A stretch of DNA of 64,000 bases from SAR202 cluster bacterium (lineage in GTDB: Bacteria > Chloroflexota > Dehalococcoidia > Lucifugimonadales > VXLM01), in contig JAKUTR010000005.1 of assembly GCA_022448725.1 (NCBI GenBank), positions 1 to 64,000 on the forward strand, read 5' to 3'. Positions 17,506-26,636 of this stretch are shown in pieces. The first letter of the stretch is position 1, and every line of letters starts with the position of its first letter. The translations under genes and the position numbers were made by a program. Under the pieces are notes generated by a model. It saw only the letters and a list, made by a program, of their open reading frames with translations. It made no database searches and was not told the DNA's origin.

Positions 17506-19182
17506 ATGACTCACAAGATCCGGATTGAAACATCTCTCGAGTGCACCACCCGCGACGGTACCATCTTACGATCCGATGTATACCGCCCTGATGCACCCGG
17601 TAAATTCCCCGTAATACTCGAACGTACTCCGTATGATAAAACCCGTGAGAGTTTTCAACAGAAGGGACCGAAACTCGCAGAGCAAGGTTTCCTATACATA
17701 GTGCAAGACGTTCGGGGCCGGTATTCCTCTGATGGTGATTTCATGCCGGGGTTCTACAGTAGTAACCACAGAGACGATGTGGACGGTTATGACGCTGTGG
17801 AGTGGGCGGCAGCATTACCATGGTCGACGGGTAAGGTGGGCACTACAGGCGGCTCATACGATGGTTGGACCCAGCTAGAGTTGGCCCACATGCAACCTCC
17901 ATCGTTGAGGGCAATCAACCCACAAGTGATCGCCGCCAACCTACTCGATCGTGAGAAAAGCGCAGTCCTGCGTTTAGGCCGCGTTCTATGGTGGAGCGTG
18001 AATACTCTTTCACCCGACGCTCGCGTCCGTGCCAACCACCCCACAGGCCCACGGACACCGGATGCAGCAGAGGAGGAGTGGACAAATCTTCATCGCAGCA
18101 AATGGATGTGGTATTTGCCACTCCAGGATATACCTGATGAAGCGATGTTCGGTATAGGCCCACACTGGCGTGAGTGGTTAAGTGACCACGCTACAGATCA
18201 CTTCGATTTCGAACGGAAACACGAGCGGATAACCGTACCAGCATTGTCGCAGACAGGCTGGTATGACCAACAGATTGGTACGATCAAGAATTTTACGGGT
18301 CTTAGCCAAAACGCACCTACAGAACTAGTCCGAGACAACCAATACCTCATAATCGGTCCATGGAGTCATGACGCTATGGATTGGCCAAGCCTGGTAGGAG
18401 AGATTGATTTCGGCACCGATGCGCATCTCGACTACTTCGAGATAACCTCACAATGGTACCGTCGGTGGCTTTACGACGACGTTACTGCAATCGAAGACTG
18501 GCCAAAGATTCGACTTTTTGTCATGGGTGCCAACGTTTGGAGGCATGAGAACGAGTGGCCTCTTACCCGAACCAAGTACACGAATTACTACTTCCATCAG
18601 GTGGGTGGGCTGTCACAGGAAATACCGGGAGAAGAACCGCCTGACAAATATGTCTACAACCCGCGTGACCCTGTCATGACACTCTACTCACCTGGAGGGC
18701 AACAAGAACCATATGACCAACGGGCTCTCGATGGTCGTCACGACGTTCTCACATATTCAACCCTTCCACTACAAACAGGCGTTGAGGTAACAGGGCCCAT
18801 AACGGTGAATTTGCACGCCGCATCATCGGCGCGGGACACCGACTTTGTGGTGAAGTTACAAAACGTCTGGCCAAACGGATTCGTTCAAGAGATAAGTCAT
18901 GGGATCATCCGGGCGCGCTACCGGGAGTCATTCGACAAACCGACACTCATAGAACCAGGATTTATTTATGAGTATCAGATAGAAATGAATCCTACGAGCA
19001 ACTTGTTTATGCCAGGGCACAGAATACGCGTCGATGTGACCAGCAGCGATTTTCCCAACTTCGATCGTAATCACAATACAGGTGGTGACGACTACTCAGA
19101 GGAAGGCCTGCTTTATGCCAATCAAACTGTTTTCCACGACAACCTTCATCCATCTCATATCGTGCTCCCAGTTATCCCTTGA
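17506..19182 (+). CDS. CocE/NonD-family hydrolase (X-Pro dipeptidyl-peptidase-like esterase)
   Basis: This is a 558-residue alpha/beta hydrolase of the CocE/NonD family. The N-terminal part reads RDGTILRSDVYRPD, then ERTPYDK and VVQDVRGR-like strands. The nucleophile Ser is in GGSYDGW. The Asp and His of the triad lie in the WYDQQIG/IGPWSHD region. A C-terminal jelly-roll (LQTGVEVTGPITVNLHA onward) ends with NRNHNTGGD. The family hydrolyses esters or acyl-Pro bonds and includes cocaine esterase. No signal peptide is seen, so it is probably cytosolic. Neighbouring SnoaL-like and MFS genes suggest uptake and turnover of an ester. Confidence 0.9.
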   Translation: MTHKIRIETSLECTTRDGTILRSDVYRPDAPGKFPVILERTPYDKTRESFQQKGPKLAEQGFLYIVQDVRGRYSSDGDFMPGFYSSNHRDDVDGYDAVEWAAALPWSTGKVGTTGGSYDGWTQLELAHMQPPSLRAINPQVIAANLLDREKSAVLRLGRVLWWSVNTLSPDARVRANHPTGPRTPDAAEEEWTNLHRSKWMWYLPLQDIPDEAMFGIGPHWREWLSDHATDHFDFERKHERITVPALSQTGWYDQQIGTIKNFTGLSQNAPTELVRDNQYLIIGPWSHDAMDWPSLVGEIDFGTDAHLDYFEITSQWYRRWLYDDVTAIEDWPKIRLFVMGANVWRHENEWPLTRTKYTNYYFHQVGGLSQEIPGEEPPDKYVYNPRDPVMTLYSPGGQQEPYDQRALDGRHDVLTYSTLPLQTGVEVTGPITVNLHAASSARDTDFVVKLQNVWPNGFVQEISHGIIRARYRESFDKPTLIEPGFIYEYQIEMNPTSNLFMPGHRIRVDVTSSDFPNFDRNHNTGGDDYSEEGLLYANQTVFHDNLHPSHIVLPVIP

Positions 19183-19312
19183 ATTCGCTTGCTATGTTCA
19201 TCATTTCGCCCGGTAATTAAGTGTCTCACCAACTCCTAGACTCAACCTTTTTGGTGGCTCCGGCTGCTGAAACCAGTTAGACTATTACGACCCTCCCCCA
19301 CAGGATTTTTCC

Positions 19313-20491
19313 TTGGCCTCAGACGCAACCCACACAACATCCGCACGCCACGTCATGTGGGTAGCTCGCCTGGTCGTACTAGTTGCCTTCCTTGACCTGT
19401 TCATGCAGTTCCCAACTGTTTCACCATTTGCAGAGGGATTAGGAGCATCTGCCGCGTTTGCGGGGATTATCGTTGGTGCCTATTCGTTCACCAACATGTT
19501 TGGCAACCTCGGGGCAGGCTTTGTGATCGACCGGTTCGGAAGGCGGGTCCCAGTACTTATCGGACTGGGAATAACCAGCATCGCAGTTGCAACATACGCG
19601 ATGGCACAATCTCCGGATCAGTTATTGATATCTCGCGCACTACATGGATTGGCGGCTGCCATGCTCGCGCCGGGCGCCTTTGCGATCGTTGGGGATAGCA
19701 CTCGTTCAGGGAGCCGGGCTCACTCAATGGGCCTCACTGGAGCAACTATCGCCATTGCTGCTCTTATTGGACCACCGATTGCGGGAATCCTGAAGGACTC
19801 GGTAGGTGCAGAGTCCGTCTTTCTTCTTGCCTCTGGTTCACTGGCTGTCACATACGTCGTTTTTTGGGCGGCTACCCGCAACCTCCAAGAGGGGAAACCC
19901 GTTGACACAGTCGTCTCGCAAGATCGAAGCATTTTGACAATAAATCCCATGCTGGGTGCGTATGCGACTGCACTAGCATTCACTATTGGTCTAGGAGCTT
20001 TAGTCGCATACATGCCGATAATGCTGGAGGCCCAGGGAGTCTCCTCGGCACGCGTCGGTAGCACGTTTGGCATCTTTGCCATAATCGCCCTGATTGCTAT
20101 GGGGAGCCCGATCAGCCGACTTAGTGATAGGAAAGGACGCCTGGGCCCATTGATGGGCGGGCTGGCGTTGATTGCCGTGTCACTCGCAGTGGTAGGGCTT
20201 CTGGCAGACTATACGGGTGTAGCTCTGGGGATGGCCACTTTTGGCCTGGGGTACGGGCTCGTTTTCCCTACTACGGCAGCTATCGTTAGTGAGTCATCTG
20301 GGGCTGATAGAAGGGGATTGGCGTTCGGAGTGTTCTACGCCGTCTACTCCCTGGGGGTCGTCATCGGATCAGTAGGTAGCGGAGTTATTGCCGAAACGCT
20401 CCAAGATCCGATCGGCCTACCTTTCCTGATTTCGGTTGGCGCAGTGGTAGTTCTAGGTATCTTCGCTTGGTTCTGGATCAGGAATTCATAA
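19313..20491 (+). CDS. MFS transporter
   Basis: This 392-residue, 12-helix major facilitator protein carries the loop 2-3 motif (GAGFVIDRFGRRVPVL) and a weaker repeat in the second half (SRLSDRKGRLGPLMG). It sits in the inner membrane as a proton-coupled or exchange carrier; sequence resembles drug-efflux and sugar-type MFS without allowing a choice. The start is uncertain: TTG at 19313 gives a soluble N-terminal stretch, whereas an ATG 14 codons later sits just before helix 1. It follows the CocE-type gene by 130 bases. Confidence 0.85.
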   Translation: MASDATHTTSARHVMWVARLVVLVAFLDLFMQFPTVSPFAEGLGASAAFAGIIVGAYSFTNMFGNLGAGFVIDRFGRRVPVLIGLGITSIAVATYAMAQSPDQLLISRALHGLAAAMLAPGAFAIVGDSTRSGSRAHSMGLTGATIAIAALIGPPIAGILKDSVGAESVFLLASGSLAVTYVVFWAATRNLQEGKPVDTVVSQDRSILTINPMLGAYATALAFTIGLGALVAYMPIMLEAQGVSSARVGSTFGIFAIIALIAMGSPISRLSDRKGRLGPLMGGLALIAVSLAVVGLLADYTGVALGMATFGLGYGLVFPTTAAIVSESSGADRRGLAFGVFYAVYSLGVVIGSVGSGVIAETLQDPIGLPFLISVGAVVVLGIFAWFWIRNS

Positions 20492-20505
20492 GTCGTAAAC
20501 TACCA

Positions 20506-20543
20506 GAACTTACCCTCACTGCTTGAACTTACCCTCACTGCTT
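20506..20543. repeat. Tandem direct repeat, two perfect 19-base copies
   Basis: Two identical, adjacent copies (20506-20524 and 20525-20543) of a unit starting GAACTTACC and ending CTGCTT lie in the convergent gap between the MFS gene and the first TIM-barrel paralogue. It looks like a recent slippage duplication. No hairpin or coding role is seen. Confidence 0.8.
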
Positions 20544-20557
20544 AAGGTTTCGTCCAA

Positions 20558-22123
20558 CTACTCGTACCGAACCCACAGGCGGATCTGCTGCAAAACCAGA
20601 TCCTTTTGCCTCGATGAATCTGATGATACCAATCCAACTTCGATTTCGTTTATGCCGCTAGTCAGCGGAGGCGCAGTAACATCGACGTCCAAAGAAACCC
20701 CTGGCATGTGTTCCGTGAGGGTACCAGAAGGATAGACGTTCCAAGAATCTTGGTAAAACTCCCGGGTCCAACCATCGGTGGAGCGGCTCACTGTACCCAA
20801 ATCCGTTCCATTGAGCTTGATCCGAACATCATCGTCGCTAGAGAGGTTGTCAAACAGAAGGCTTAACGTACAGGTACCCATTGCACCCTCGGCTGTGGCC
20901 TTTTCAAAATCTTCAGTAATGTCCATCTTGACAACCAATCCCTCACCATTGGACGTTTCTCTTAGAGTGACGGGTAGCTGAGTACGAGGAATAGCATTGA
21001 GGAACGTGAGCTGCAGATAACCAGTAGGAGAGAATCGATCGCGAGGGTCCGTCTCATAACGCTTCATCAATCGTTTGAGCCCCTCCCGGTCAGTCAGGCG
21101 CCCAAGTACGTCACGCTTCCAGTCTCGGGGCATACTATAAAAATTGAACAAATAGAGACCATCTATCCCAGCAGACCAGTACCGTGACGCGATAGCTCTC
21201 AAGGTGAGTTCGTCAACGGCTGGGCGGTAGCCTTCGAGACACCCGTAGACAAGGGTATCCGTTCCCCGAGCAGCTTCTACGAATTGCTCCATTGGCATCT
21301 CGAATGGGATGAACCCACCCCCTGCGACGACGATGTCTACAAGCCCTTCGTCAATCCACTTGAGGATGTCGAGGCCCAATCCTTCGCATCTCTCAATCGT
21401 GGCAGGTACACGAACCATCAGATCGAGGCCTTTACCTCGCTGAAGCCCAATCTCATCCATTCGCCTGCGAACGCGCCGTACCAAGTCCGTCATCAGGTAG
21501 CGGTTCGAATATGCCTCCTGGATGTTGAAATACGTGGGGTGGCGGAAGAAGTCTAGTTCGAGTCCATCAACGTCCCAGCGCTCTATCGTCTCTATGAGGA
21601 TGCTGCAAATATAGTCTCTTACCTCTGGGACCGCATAGTCGAGACCCCGTCCAACTCCCCATTCGGTGCTATTCTCCGGCAGGTCCTTGCCTCTGCCTAT
21701 GGTCCATTCAGGGTGCTCGATCCGCACTTTTCCGTATGAAGGATCATCGTAAGGTATGGGGTAATGCTCATTCATTCGGAGCGATGGCATGAAGTCAATG
21801 CCAAGACGGTGGCATTGCTCAGTCAACACGGTCAATGGCCCACCATGGTTACGCATTAGATAGGCAAGATTTGCACCGCGGTTTGCACTGTTCCGATTCT
21901 CAGCGTTCACATAAGCTTCCGCACCAGTCAAACCAATCTTAGTCTCGTAGTCATACACATCATGGCCACCAATTGAGTAAAGGAGCGCATCGACGGGTGA
22001 GCCCTCGTGCGGTGCAACCATGTCGGACCAGATCTTCTCCGGCGTCAGCGGAGGATCAATGAATGCCAGGATCCATGCGTCGTCATTATCGATAACTCTT
22101 CTAACCTTCCCACTTCGCGGCAT
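20558..22123 (-). CDS. Glycoside-hydrolase-like TIM-barrel protein, paralogue 1
   Basis: This 521-residue protein has a TIM-barrel-like N-terminal region and a beta-sandwich-like C-terminal third. Key stretches are WDVDGLELDFFRHP, with acidic residues placed like GHL10 or GH10-like glycosidases, then VDIVVAGGGFIPFE and GIDGLYLFNFYSMP. The C-terminal part begins near IKLNGTDLGTV. It is divergently arranged with two further members of the same family. No signal peptide is visible, so action is probably cytosolic. AGGAG lies seven bases before the ATG. I do not recognise a characterised close relative; sugar hydrolysis is inferred from the fold pattern only. Confidence 0.7.
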   Translation of the reverse strand: MPRSGKVRRVIDNDDAWILAFIDPPLTPEKIWSDMVAPHEGSPVDALLYSIGGHDVYDYETKIGLTGAEAYVNAENRNSANRGANLAYLMRNHGGPLTVLTEQCHRLGIDFMPSLRMNEHYPIPYDDPSYGKVRIEHPEWTIGRGKDLPENSTEWGVGRGLDYAVPEVRDYICSILIETIERWDVDGLELDFFRHPTYFNIQEAYSNRYLMTDLVRRVRRRMDEIGLQRGKGLDLMVRVPATIERCEGLGLDILKWIDEGLVDIVVAGGGFIPFEMPMEQFVEAARGTDTLVYGCLEGYRPAVDELTLRAIASRYWSAGIDGLYLFNFYSMPRDWKRDVLGRLTDREGLKRLMKRYETDPRDRFSPTGYLQLTFLNAIPRTQLPVTLRETSNGEGLVVKMDITEDFEKATAEGAMGTCTLSLLFDNLSSDDDVRIKLNGTDLGTVSRSTDGWTREFYQDSWNVYPSGTLTEHMPGVSLDVDVTAPPLTSGINEIEVGLVSSDSSRQKDLVLQQIRLWVRYE

Positions 22124-22273
22124 TTTGTACTCCTGATTCTAGGTACGCACCGTGTGCTGCACTACAGGCTTAGCAAGCAAAGATTGTAGTAATTTTGGCA
22201 ACGGCCCTGAGGAACATGTCACAATCCCGTCCACAAGGCGGATACTATCACGTCAAACTTGCACCAACCTCGT

Positions 22274-22291
22274 TCCAAACGTATCTTTGGA
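22274..22291. promoter_or_regulatory. Candidate operator between divergent paralogues 1 and 2
   Basis: TCCAAA and TTTGGA form a perfect inverted repeat around a six-base spacer, in the 220-base divergent region between two related genes. It might bind a sugar-responsive regulator. Confidence 0.3.
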
Positions 22292-22343
22292 CCCTACACG
22301 ACCATAATGCAGTACTCGAATCCAAGTTGGGAGATCAAGCGCA

Positions 22344-23843
22344 GTGAAAAAACAACGGATCCTCTATTTCAATGACGCACGGCATTACTACCTATTCGTG
22401 CACGAGCCACCAATGTCTTTGGAAGAGGCATGGCGGCCAATCGATGAGATAGCCGGTACTAGCGTCAACACCTTCGTCTACGGGGTCGAGAGAGGCGATG
22501 GACTCTTCTACCCATCCCGAGCTGGCCGCATGTTCGAAGGAAGCATGTTGGAAACTGGAGGGCACGAATTCACATACGAATGGCGCACGGTAAAGAACAT
22601 GCAGGGACTCATCGACCGCGGCCTCGATCCCCTTACGGTTCTGATCGATAGGGCTCACGCCAAGGGAATGGAGTTTATCGCTAGCCTCCGCATGCACTCA
22701 TATCTAGGGCTTAAAGACGAGCACCGCGTACCAACTGCCGAACCCTGGGCTAGTAACCCTAGCATTGCGGGTTCGGGTCTGCTCTTTAATGGAGCAGATC
22801 ACTCTCATAAGGAAGTTCGGGAACACAATCTCGCCGTAGCTGGAGAGCTAGCCCGCGATTACGCAACCGACGGCGTAGAACTTGATTTCATATTTACTGC
22901 CCACTCCTTCCCTCGTGAGGAAGCTCGAGACAAGCTCGACGTTATGACCAACCTTGTAGAGGAGATATCCGAGACGGTCCGCGGTAGGCCTGGGAGCCCC
23001 GGAATACTTGGTGCTCGAGTACTCCCAACCGAAGAGATGTGTCTGAACGCGGGCCATGACGTGAGAGACTGGCTCGACAAGGGTTTACTCGATTACGTGC
23101 TGCCCATGACGTATGACCCTTTCCGTCTCGACTGCGATCCTCCAATCGAGTGGCTAGTCGAGGCAGCACAGGATACAGACACATCCGTTTATGGTTTCCT
23201 GCACCCATACTACCAATCAGAAGGCGTGCGACGGTTCATTGAAGTACAGCACGCGACCCCTGCCATGGTGCGGGCGGCGGCGGCAAACAATTACAAAAAA
23301 GGCGTCGACGGGCTGTGTGCGTGGTTCCTCAAATGGCCGCTTGGTGACGACCAGCGTGGTCTCCTAACGCAGATAGGTGACCCGGACCTGTTGGAAGAAA
23401 GTGACAAACACTACTTCCTAAGGTGGCGAAGCGACACGATGGCAACGGTTGGCTGGGATGGCCAGGTCCCACAACCCATCGAGGTAGGTGAGAAATCGAG
23501 CTTCACATTTGAAATAGCTGACGATCCTATCGGAAATGCCCGACGCATTCGGCAGCTACTGCTGCGTATCAAGCTAGACAACTCCGCTCGTGACGACCAG
23601 ATCACCTATACCTTGAACGGGGATTCTCTAAATGAAGAACAAGTCGTTTCCTCTTACGGAGGTCAAATCGCACCTTACCAGGCCCGCTGGCTGGAGTTCC
23701 GACTAAGGAAAGTCACGCCTCGGCAAGGCCTCAACGAACTAACCATTAGCCTCGACGGCCGTCCTGATGGATTGGATGGAAGCATTACCGTCGAGGACGT
23801 TGAACTACTCGTGGAATATACTCCGTATCCAACCGAGGTTTGA
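22344..23843 (+). CDS. Glycoside-hydrolase-like TIM-barrel protein, paralogue 2
   Basis: This 499-residue relative of the divergent gene has the N-terminal signature LYFNDARHYYLFVHEPP and the barrel motif TDGVELDFIFTAHSFP. Next come LLDYVLPMTYDPFRLDCD and GVDGLCAWFLKWPLGDD, and then a C-terminal beta domain (TYTLNGDSLNEEQ to VEDVELLVEY). The conserved aspartate/glutamate pair in GVELDF would be catalytic if it is a glycosidase. The start is GTG with only a distant GGGAG. Its stop overlaps an in-frame TTG of paralogue 3. Function is unproven. Confidence 0.7.
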   Translation: MKKQRILYFNDARHYYLFVHEPPMSLEEAWRPIDEIAGTSVNTFVYGVERGDGLFYPSRAGRMFEGSMLETGGHEFTYEWRTVKNMQGLIDRGLDPLTVLIDRAHAKGMEFIASLRMHSYLGLKDEHRVPTAEPWASNPSIAGSGLLFNGADHSHKEVREHNLAVAGELARDYATDGVELDFIFTAHSFPREEARDKLDVMTNLVEEISETVRGRPGSPGILGARVLPTEEMCLNAGHDVRDWLDKGLLDYVLPMTYDPFRLDCDPPIEWLVEAAQDTDTSVYGFLHPYYQSEGVRRFIEVQHATPAMVRAAAANNYKKGVDGLCAWFLKWPLGDDQRGLLTQIGDPDLLEESDKHYFLRWRSDTMATVGWDGQVPQPIEVGEKSSFTFEIADDPIGNARRIRQLLLRIKLDNSARDDQITYTLNGDSLNEEQVVSSYGGQIAPYQARWLEFRLRKVTPRQGLNELTISLDGRPDGLDGSITVEDVELLVEYTPYPTEV

Positions 23844-23884
23844 CATCTGGGTCTATTGAAGCAATCCTTCCAAAGCTAATGCCT

Positions 23885-25303
23885 ATGAAACGCACCATCT
23901 ACTTCGACGATGCACGCCACTACTTTCTGTGGAACTTCGAGCCCCCCATAGACCTGCGCGACTTCCACAGTGTGATAGACCAGGTTGCTGGTACCGCTGT
24001 CGACACCTTCATCTATGGCGTAGCCCGCATGGATGGTCTCTTTTACGACACTAGTGCAAGCCTTCGGTTTGGAGCGGATCGTGAATCGTTCCGAGGACAC
24101 TACGAGTGGCGAGCATACAACTCCCTTCAGAGCCTAATCGACCGTGGGCTGAGCCCACTCCAGTTACTCATCGACCGTGCCCATCAGAAGGGGATGGAAT
24201 TTATCCCCAGTCTTCGTCTTGGTGAGTACGGCACAATGCCTGAGTCGATGAATCCCAGGCACGGAGGCCGTGGCTGGGTTCACGACGAGGTTCGAGCGCA
24301 CTTGATGGGCATAGTCAAAGAACTCGTAGCGGATTTCCCAACCGATGGAATAGAACTCGACTTTGCAGCTCCGCCTGCTGGATGCGCACCCTTGCTTCAG
24401 CCAGAAGACGTTAGTGAGTACACACCCGTCCTCACAGAGTGGCTCCGCGAGGCAAGCTCCTTAGCTCGTGACAACAATGGAACGGTGGGCGCGCGTGTTT
24501 ACCCGACCTCCGAACTCAATGACGCGGCTGGATTCGATATAGAGACATGGCTAAATGAAGGATTGGTGGACTATGTGGCACCACTCGTCTACGCACACAA
24601 CATCCTCGATTGCGACACTCCAATCGAGTGGCTCATAGAGTCTGCACACCAGGCAGGTGTGGCCGTCTATCCAATTCTCATGGCTTACTACAACAATGAA
24701 GACCGGCATTACCACACACGCGAGATGGCAACCCCGGAGATGATGCGTGCCGCCTTCGCCAACCATTGGGCAAAAGGGTGCGATGGTATGTACACATGGT
24801 TCATGCGCTGGCCTCTTGGCGAACGTGAACGGAGTACGCTGTCAGAAATGGGTGATAGAGACTTGATTGCACACAAAACCAAGCACTATTTCGTCAATAG
24901 GGACACGCCCAACGGACAAAGAGTGGGATTCGACAGACCACTGCCCTTGGAACTACCTCTCTCTAGCCCAGAAAGTGTCTCTGAAGTTCCCTTCTACGTT
25001 GCCGACGACTGTGCAAGCGACCAGGTTTCGAATGTTGTTTTGCAAATTCGGTTGCACAGCATGGTCTCAGCCGACAAACTGGTAATCAAAATGAACGGGC
25101 AGTCCCTGGCCGAAGAGACCTGCCTACGATCACGTCCACACCCAATGTTCCCTTATGACACTCTTCTCGAGTTCCATCTACGGGACGTCCTGCCACGCGT
25201 AGGGGCAAATACACTTCAACTATCACTCGAAGCGCGCCCACCAAAACTAGGTAGCACCGCCGTGCTCGAAGATGTCGATATCATCGTGAATTACCAAGCT
25301 TAG
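23885..25303 (+). CDS. Glycoside-hydrolase-like TIM-barrel protein, paralogue 3
   Basis: This copy is closest to paralogue 2: IYFDDARHYFLWNFEPP at the N-terminus, TDGIELDFAAPP at the putative active strand, then LVDYVAPLVYAHNILDCD, CDGMYTWFMRWPLGE and a final beta domain ending VLEDVDIIVNYQA. I start it at the ATG matching the paralogue's MKKQR N-terminus; ATG at 23879 and a TTG at 23840 are alternatives, none with a good ribosome site. Divergence between copies 2 and 3 is considerable, so they are old duplicates, probably with different substrates. It is likely co-transcribed with paralogue 2. Confidence 0.7.
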   Translation: MKRTIYFDDARHYFLWNFEPPIDLRDFHSVIDQVAGTAVDTFIYGVARMDGLFYDTSASLRFGADRESFRGHYEWRAYNSLQSLIDRGLSPLQLLIDRAHQKGMEFIPSLRLGEYGTMPESMNPRHGGRGWVHDEVRAHLMGIVKELVADFPTDGIELDFAAPPAGCAPLLQPEDVSEYTPVLTEWLREASSLARDNNGTVGARVYPTSELNDAAGFDIETWLNEGLVDYVAPLVYAHNILDCDTPIEWLIESAHQAGVAVYPILMAYYNNEDRHYHTREMATPEMMRAAFANHWAKGCDGMYTWFMRWPLGERERSTLSEMGDRDLIAHKTKHYFVNRDTPNGQRVGFDRPLPLELPLSSPESVSEVPFYVADDCASDQVSNVVLQIRLHSMVSADKLVIKMNGQSLAEETCLRSRPHPMFPYDTLLEFHLRDVLPRVGANTLQLSLEARPPKLGSTAVLEDVDIIVNYQA

Positions 25304-25510
25304 TCTTCGGAAAGCTAGGGTTCTCAGGAACGTATGTGATGTGCTCCCTTGGAGTCATCCGTACCCCAGGAAATCAGGCCAGCCTTGCCATTCCCCACTC
25401 CTACCGTAGGTTCGATCAGCAGCATAAGGGATGACTGGAGGTCTCTTCCCAGAAGCCGCCCATTCCCGCCACTCGGTCACACCTCAGGATCGTTCGGAGA
25501 ATCTCTGGCG

Positions 25511-26551
25511 TTAGTTCCTCATCGCCTTGACCGTAGCCTCGATTACAGAGAGCGTATAGTCGATATCTTCCGAAGAGACATCGTTATGGGTTACAAGTCG
25601 CCACAGGTTGTTACCACGATCACCTACCATTACGCCCTGCTCAGCAAGCTTCTGCGGTACCCCGGAAGGTAACTCATCGGTCGTATTAACAAACACGAGG
25701 TTTGTGTAGACGTCATCAGCGTCAACGTCGAAACCAGGTATCTTCGATAGCCCAAGAGCAAGCGTTCTAGCGTTCGAGTGGTCTTCGGCCAAACGGTCGA
25801 TCATCGACTCTAGAGCGACTATCCCAGGAGCTGCAATGATGCCAGCCTGTCTCATCGCTCCTCCTAGAATCTTCCTCACCCTGCGAGCTTTATCGATAGT
25901 TTCGCTATCACCCGCAAGTATCGATCCTGTCGGACAGCCTAGCCCCTTGGACAAACAAAAGGTGACCGAGTCTACATCCTTTACTAGCTCAGATACAGGT
26001 GTCTCCAGCGCAACAGATGCGTTGAATAACCGGGCACCGTCCACATGTATCGGGATATCGTAGGAATGCGCGACATCGGCAACTGATTTGATTTCGTTGG
26101 GCGTCAATGGGCGTCCATCACAGGCGTTGTGGGTATTTTCCAAAGCAATAAGCGTGGTCGGAGAGTAGTGTTGGTCAGGGGGGTGGATGTTAGCTTCTAC
26201 TTGCTCTGGGTCAAGGGTTCCATCCGGCTGATTTGGAATTGGATGGTATGAAACACCACCGAGTGCAGATGCTCCTCCAGCTTCCGCGCGATAGATGTGG
26301 GACTTATCACCTATGATAATGTCGTCCCCTCGCTGGCACATTGCTAGGATCGCCACGAGATTACCCATCGTTCCACTACTGAGCAGAACTGCGGCTTCCT
26401 TACCGAGAATATCTGCTGACATAGCTTCGAGCCGATTCACCGTCGGATCATCACCAACCATGTCGTCACCGTACTCCGATGTAGCCATCGCCTCACGCAT
26501 GGCCGGCGTCGGTAGTGTTTTTGTATCACTTCTAAGTTCTACGATTCGCAT
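25511..26551 (-). CDS. ltaE: Low-specificity L-threonine aldolase
   Basis: This 346-residue PLP enzyme cleaves L-threonine or allo-threonine to glycine and acetaldehyde. It begins with the family's VELRSDTKTLPTPAMREAM, has the glycine-rich LSSGTMGNLVA, LENTHNACDG, IHVDGARLFNA and the PLP lysine in FCLSKGLGCPTGS. AAGGAG lies eight bases before the ATG at 26551, so I reject a longer in-frame start. It is divergent from an alpha/beta hydrolase gene and probably supplies glycine or degrades threonine. Confidence 0.93.
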   Translation of the reverse strand: MRIVELRSDTKTLPTPAMREAMATSEYGDDMVGDDPTVNRLEAMSADILGKEAAVLLSSGTMGNLVAILAMCQRGDDIIIGDKSHIYRAEAGGASALGGVSYHPIPNQPDGTLDPEQVEANIHPPDQHYSPTTLIALENTHNACDGRPLTPNEIKSVADVAHSYDIPIHVDGARLFNASVALETPVSELVKDVDSVTFCLSKGLGCPTGSILAGDSETIDKARRVRKILGGAMRQAGIIAAPGIVALESMIDRLAEDHSNARTLALGLSKIPGFDVDADDVYTNLVFVNTTDELPSGVPQKLAEQGVMVGDRGNNLWRLVTHNDVSSEDIDYTLSVIEATVKAMRN

Positions 26552-26636
26552 CAACGGAACTCCTTTTGACCTATTAAACATGATTCTAGCAATCGGGCTT
26601 GTCAAAGACCATAGCGTCTCCTACCATGCTCCCACC

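Noticed and set aside
19227-19256. CACCAA/TTGGTG inverted repeat before the MFS gene
   Set aside because: Short arms with a 19-base spacer are likely by chance.
26295-26636. Long N-terminal extension of the alpha/beta hydrolase frame
   Set aside because: It lies antisense to the threonine aldolase start region; hydrolase homology begins only at the Met at 26637.
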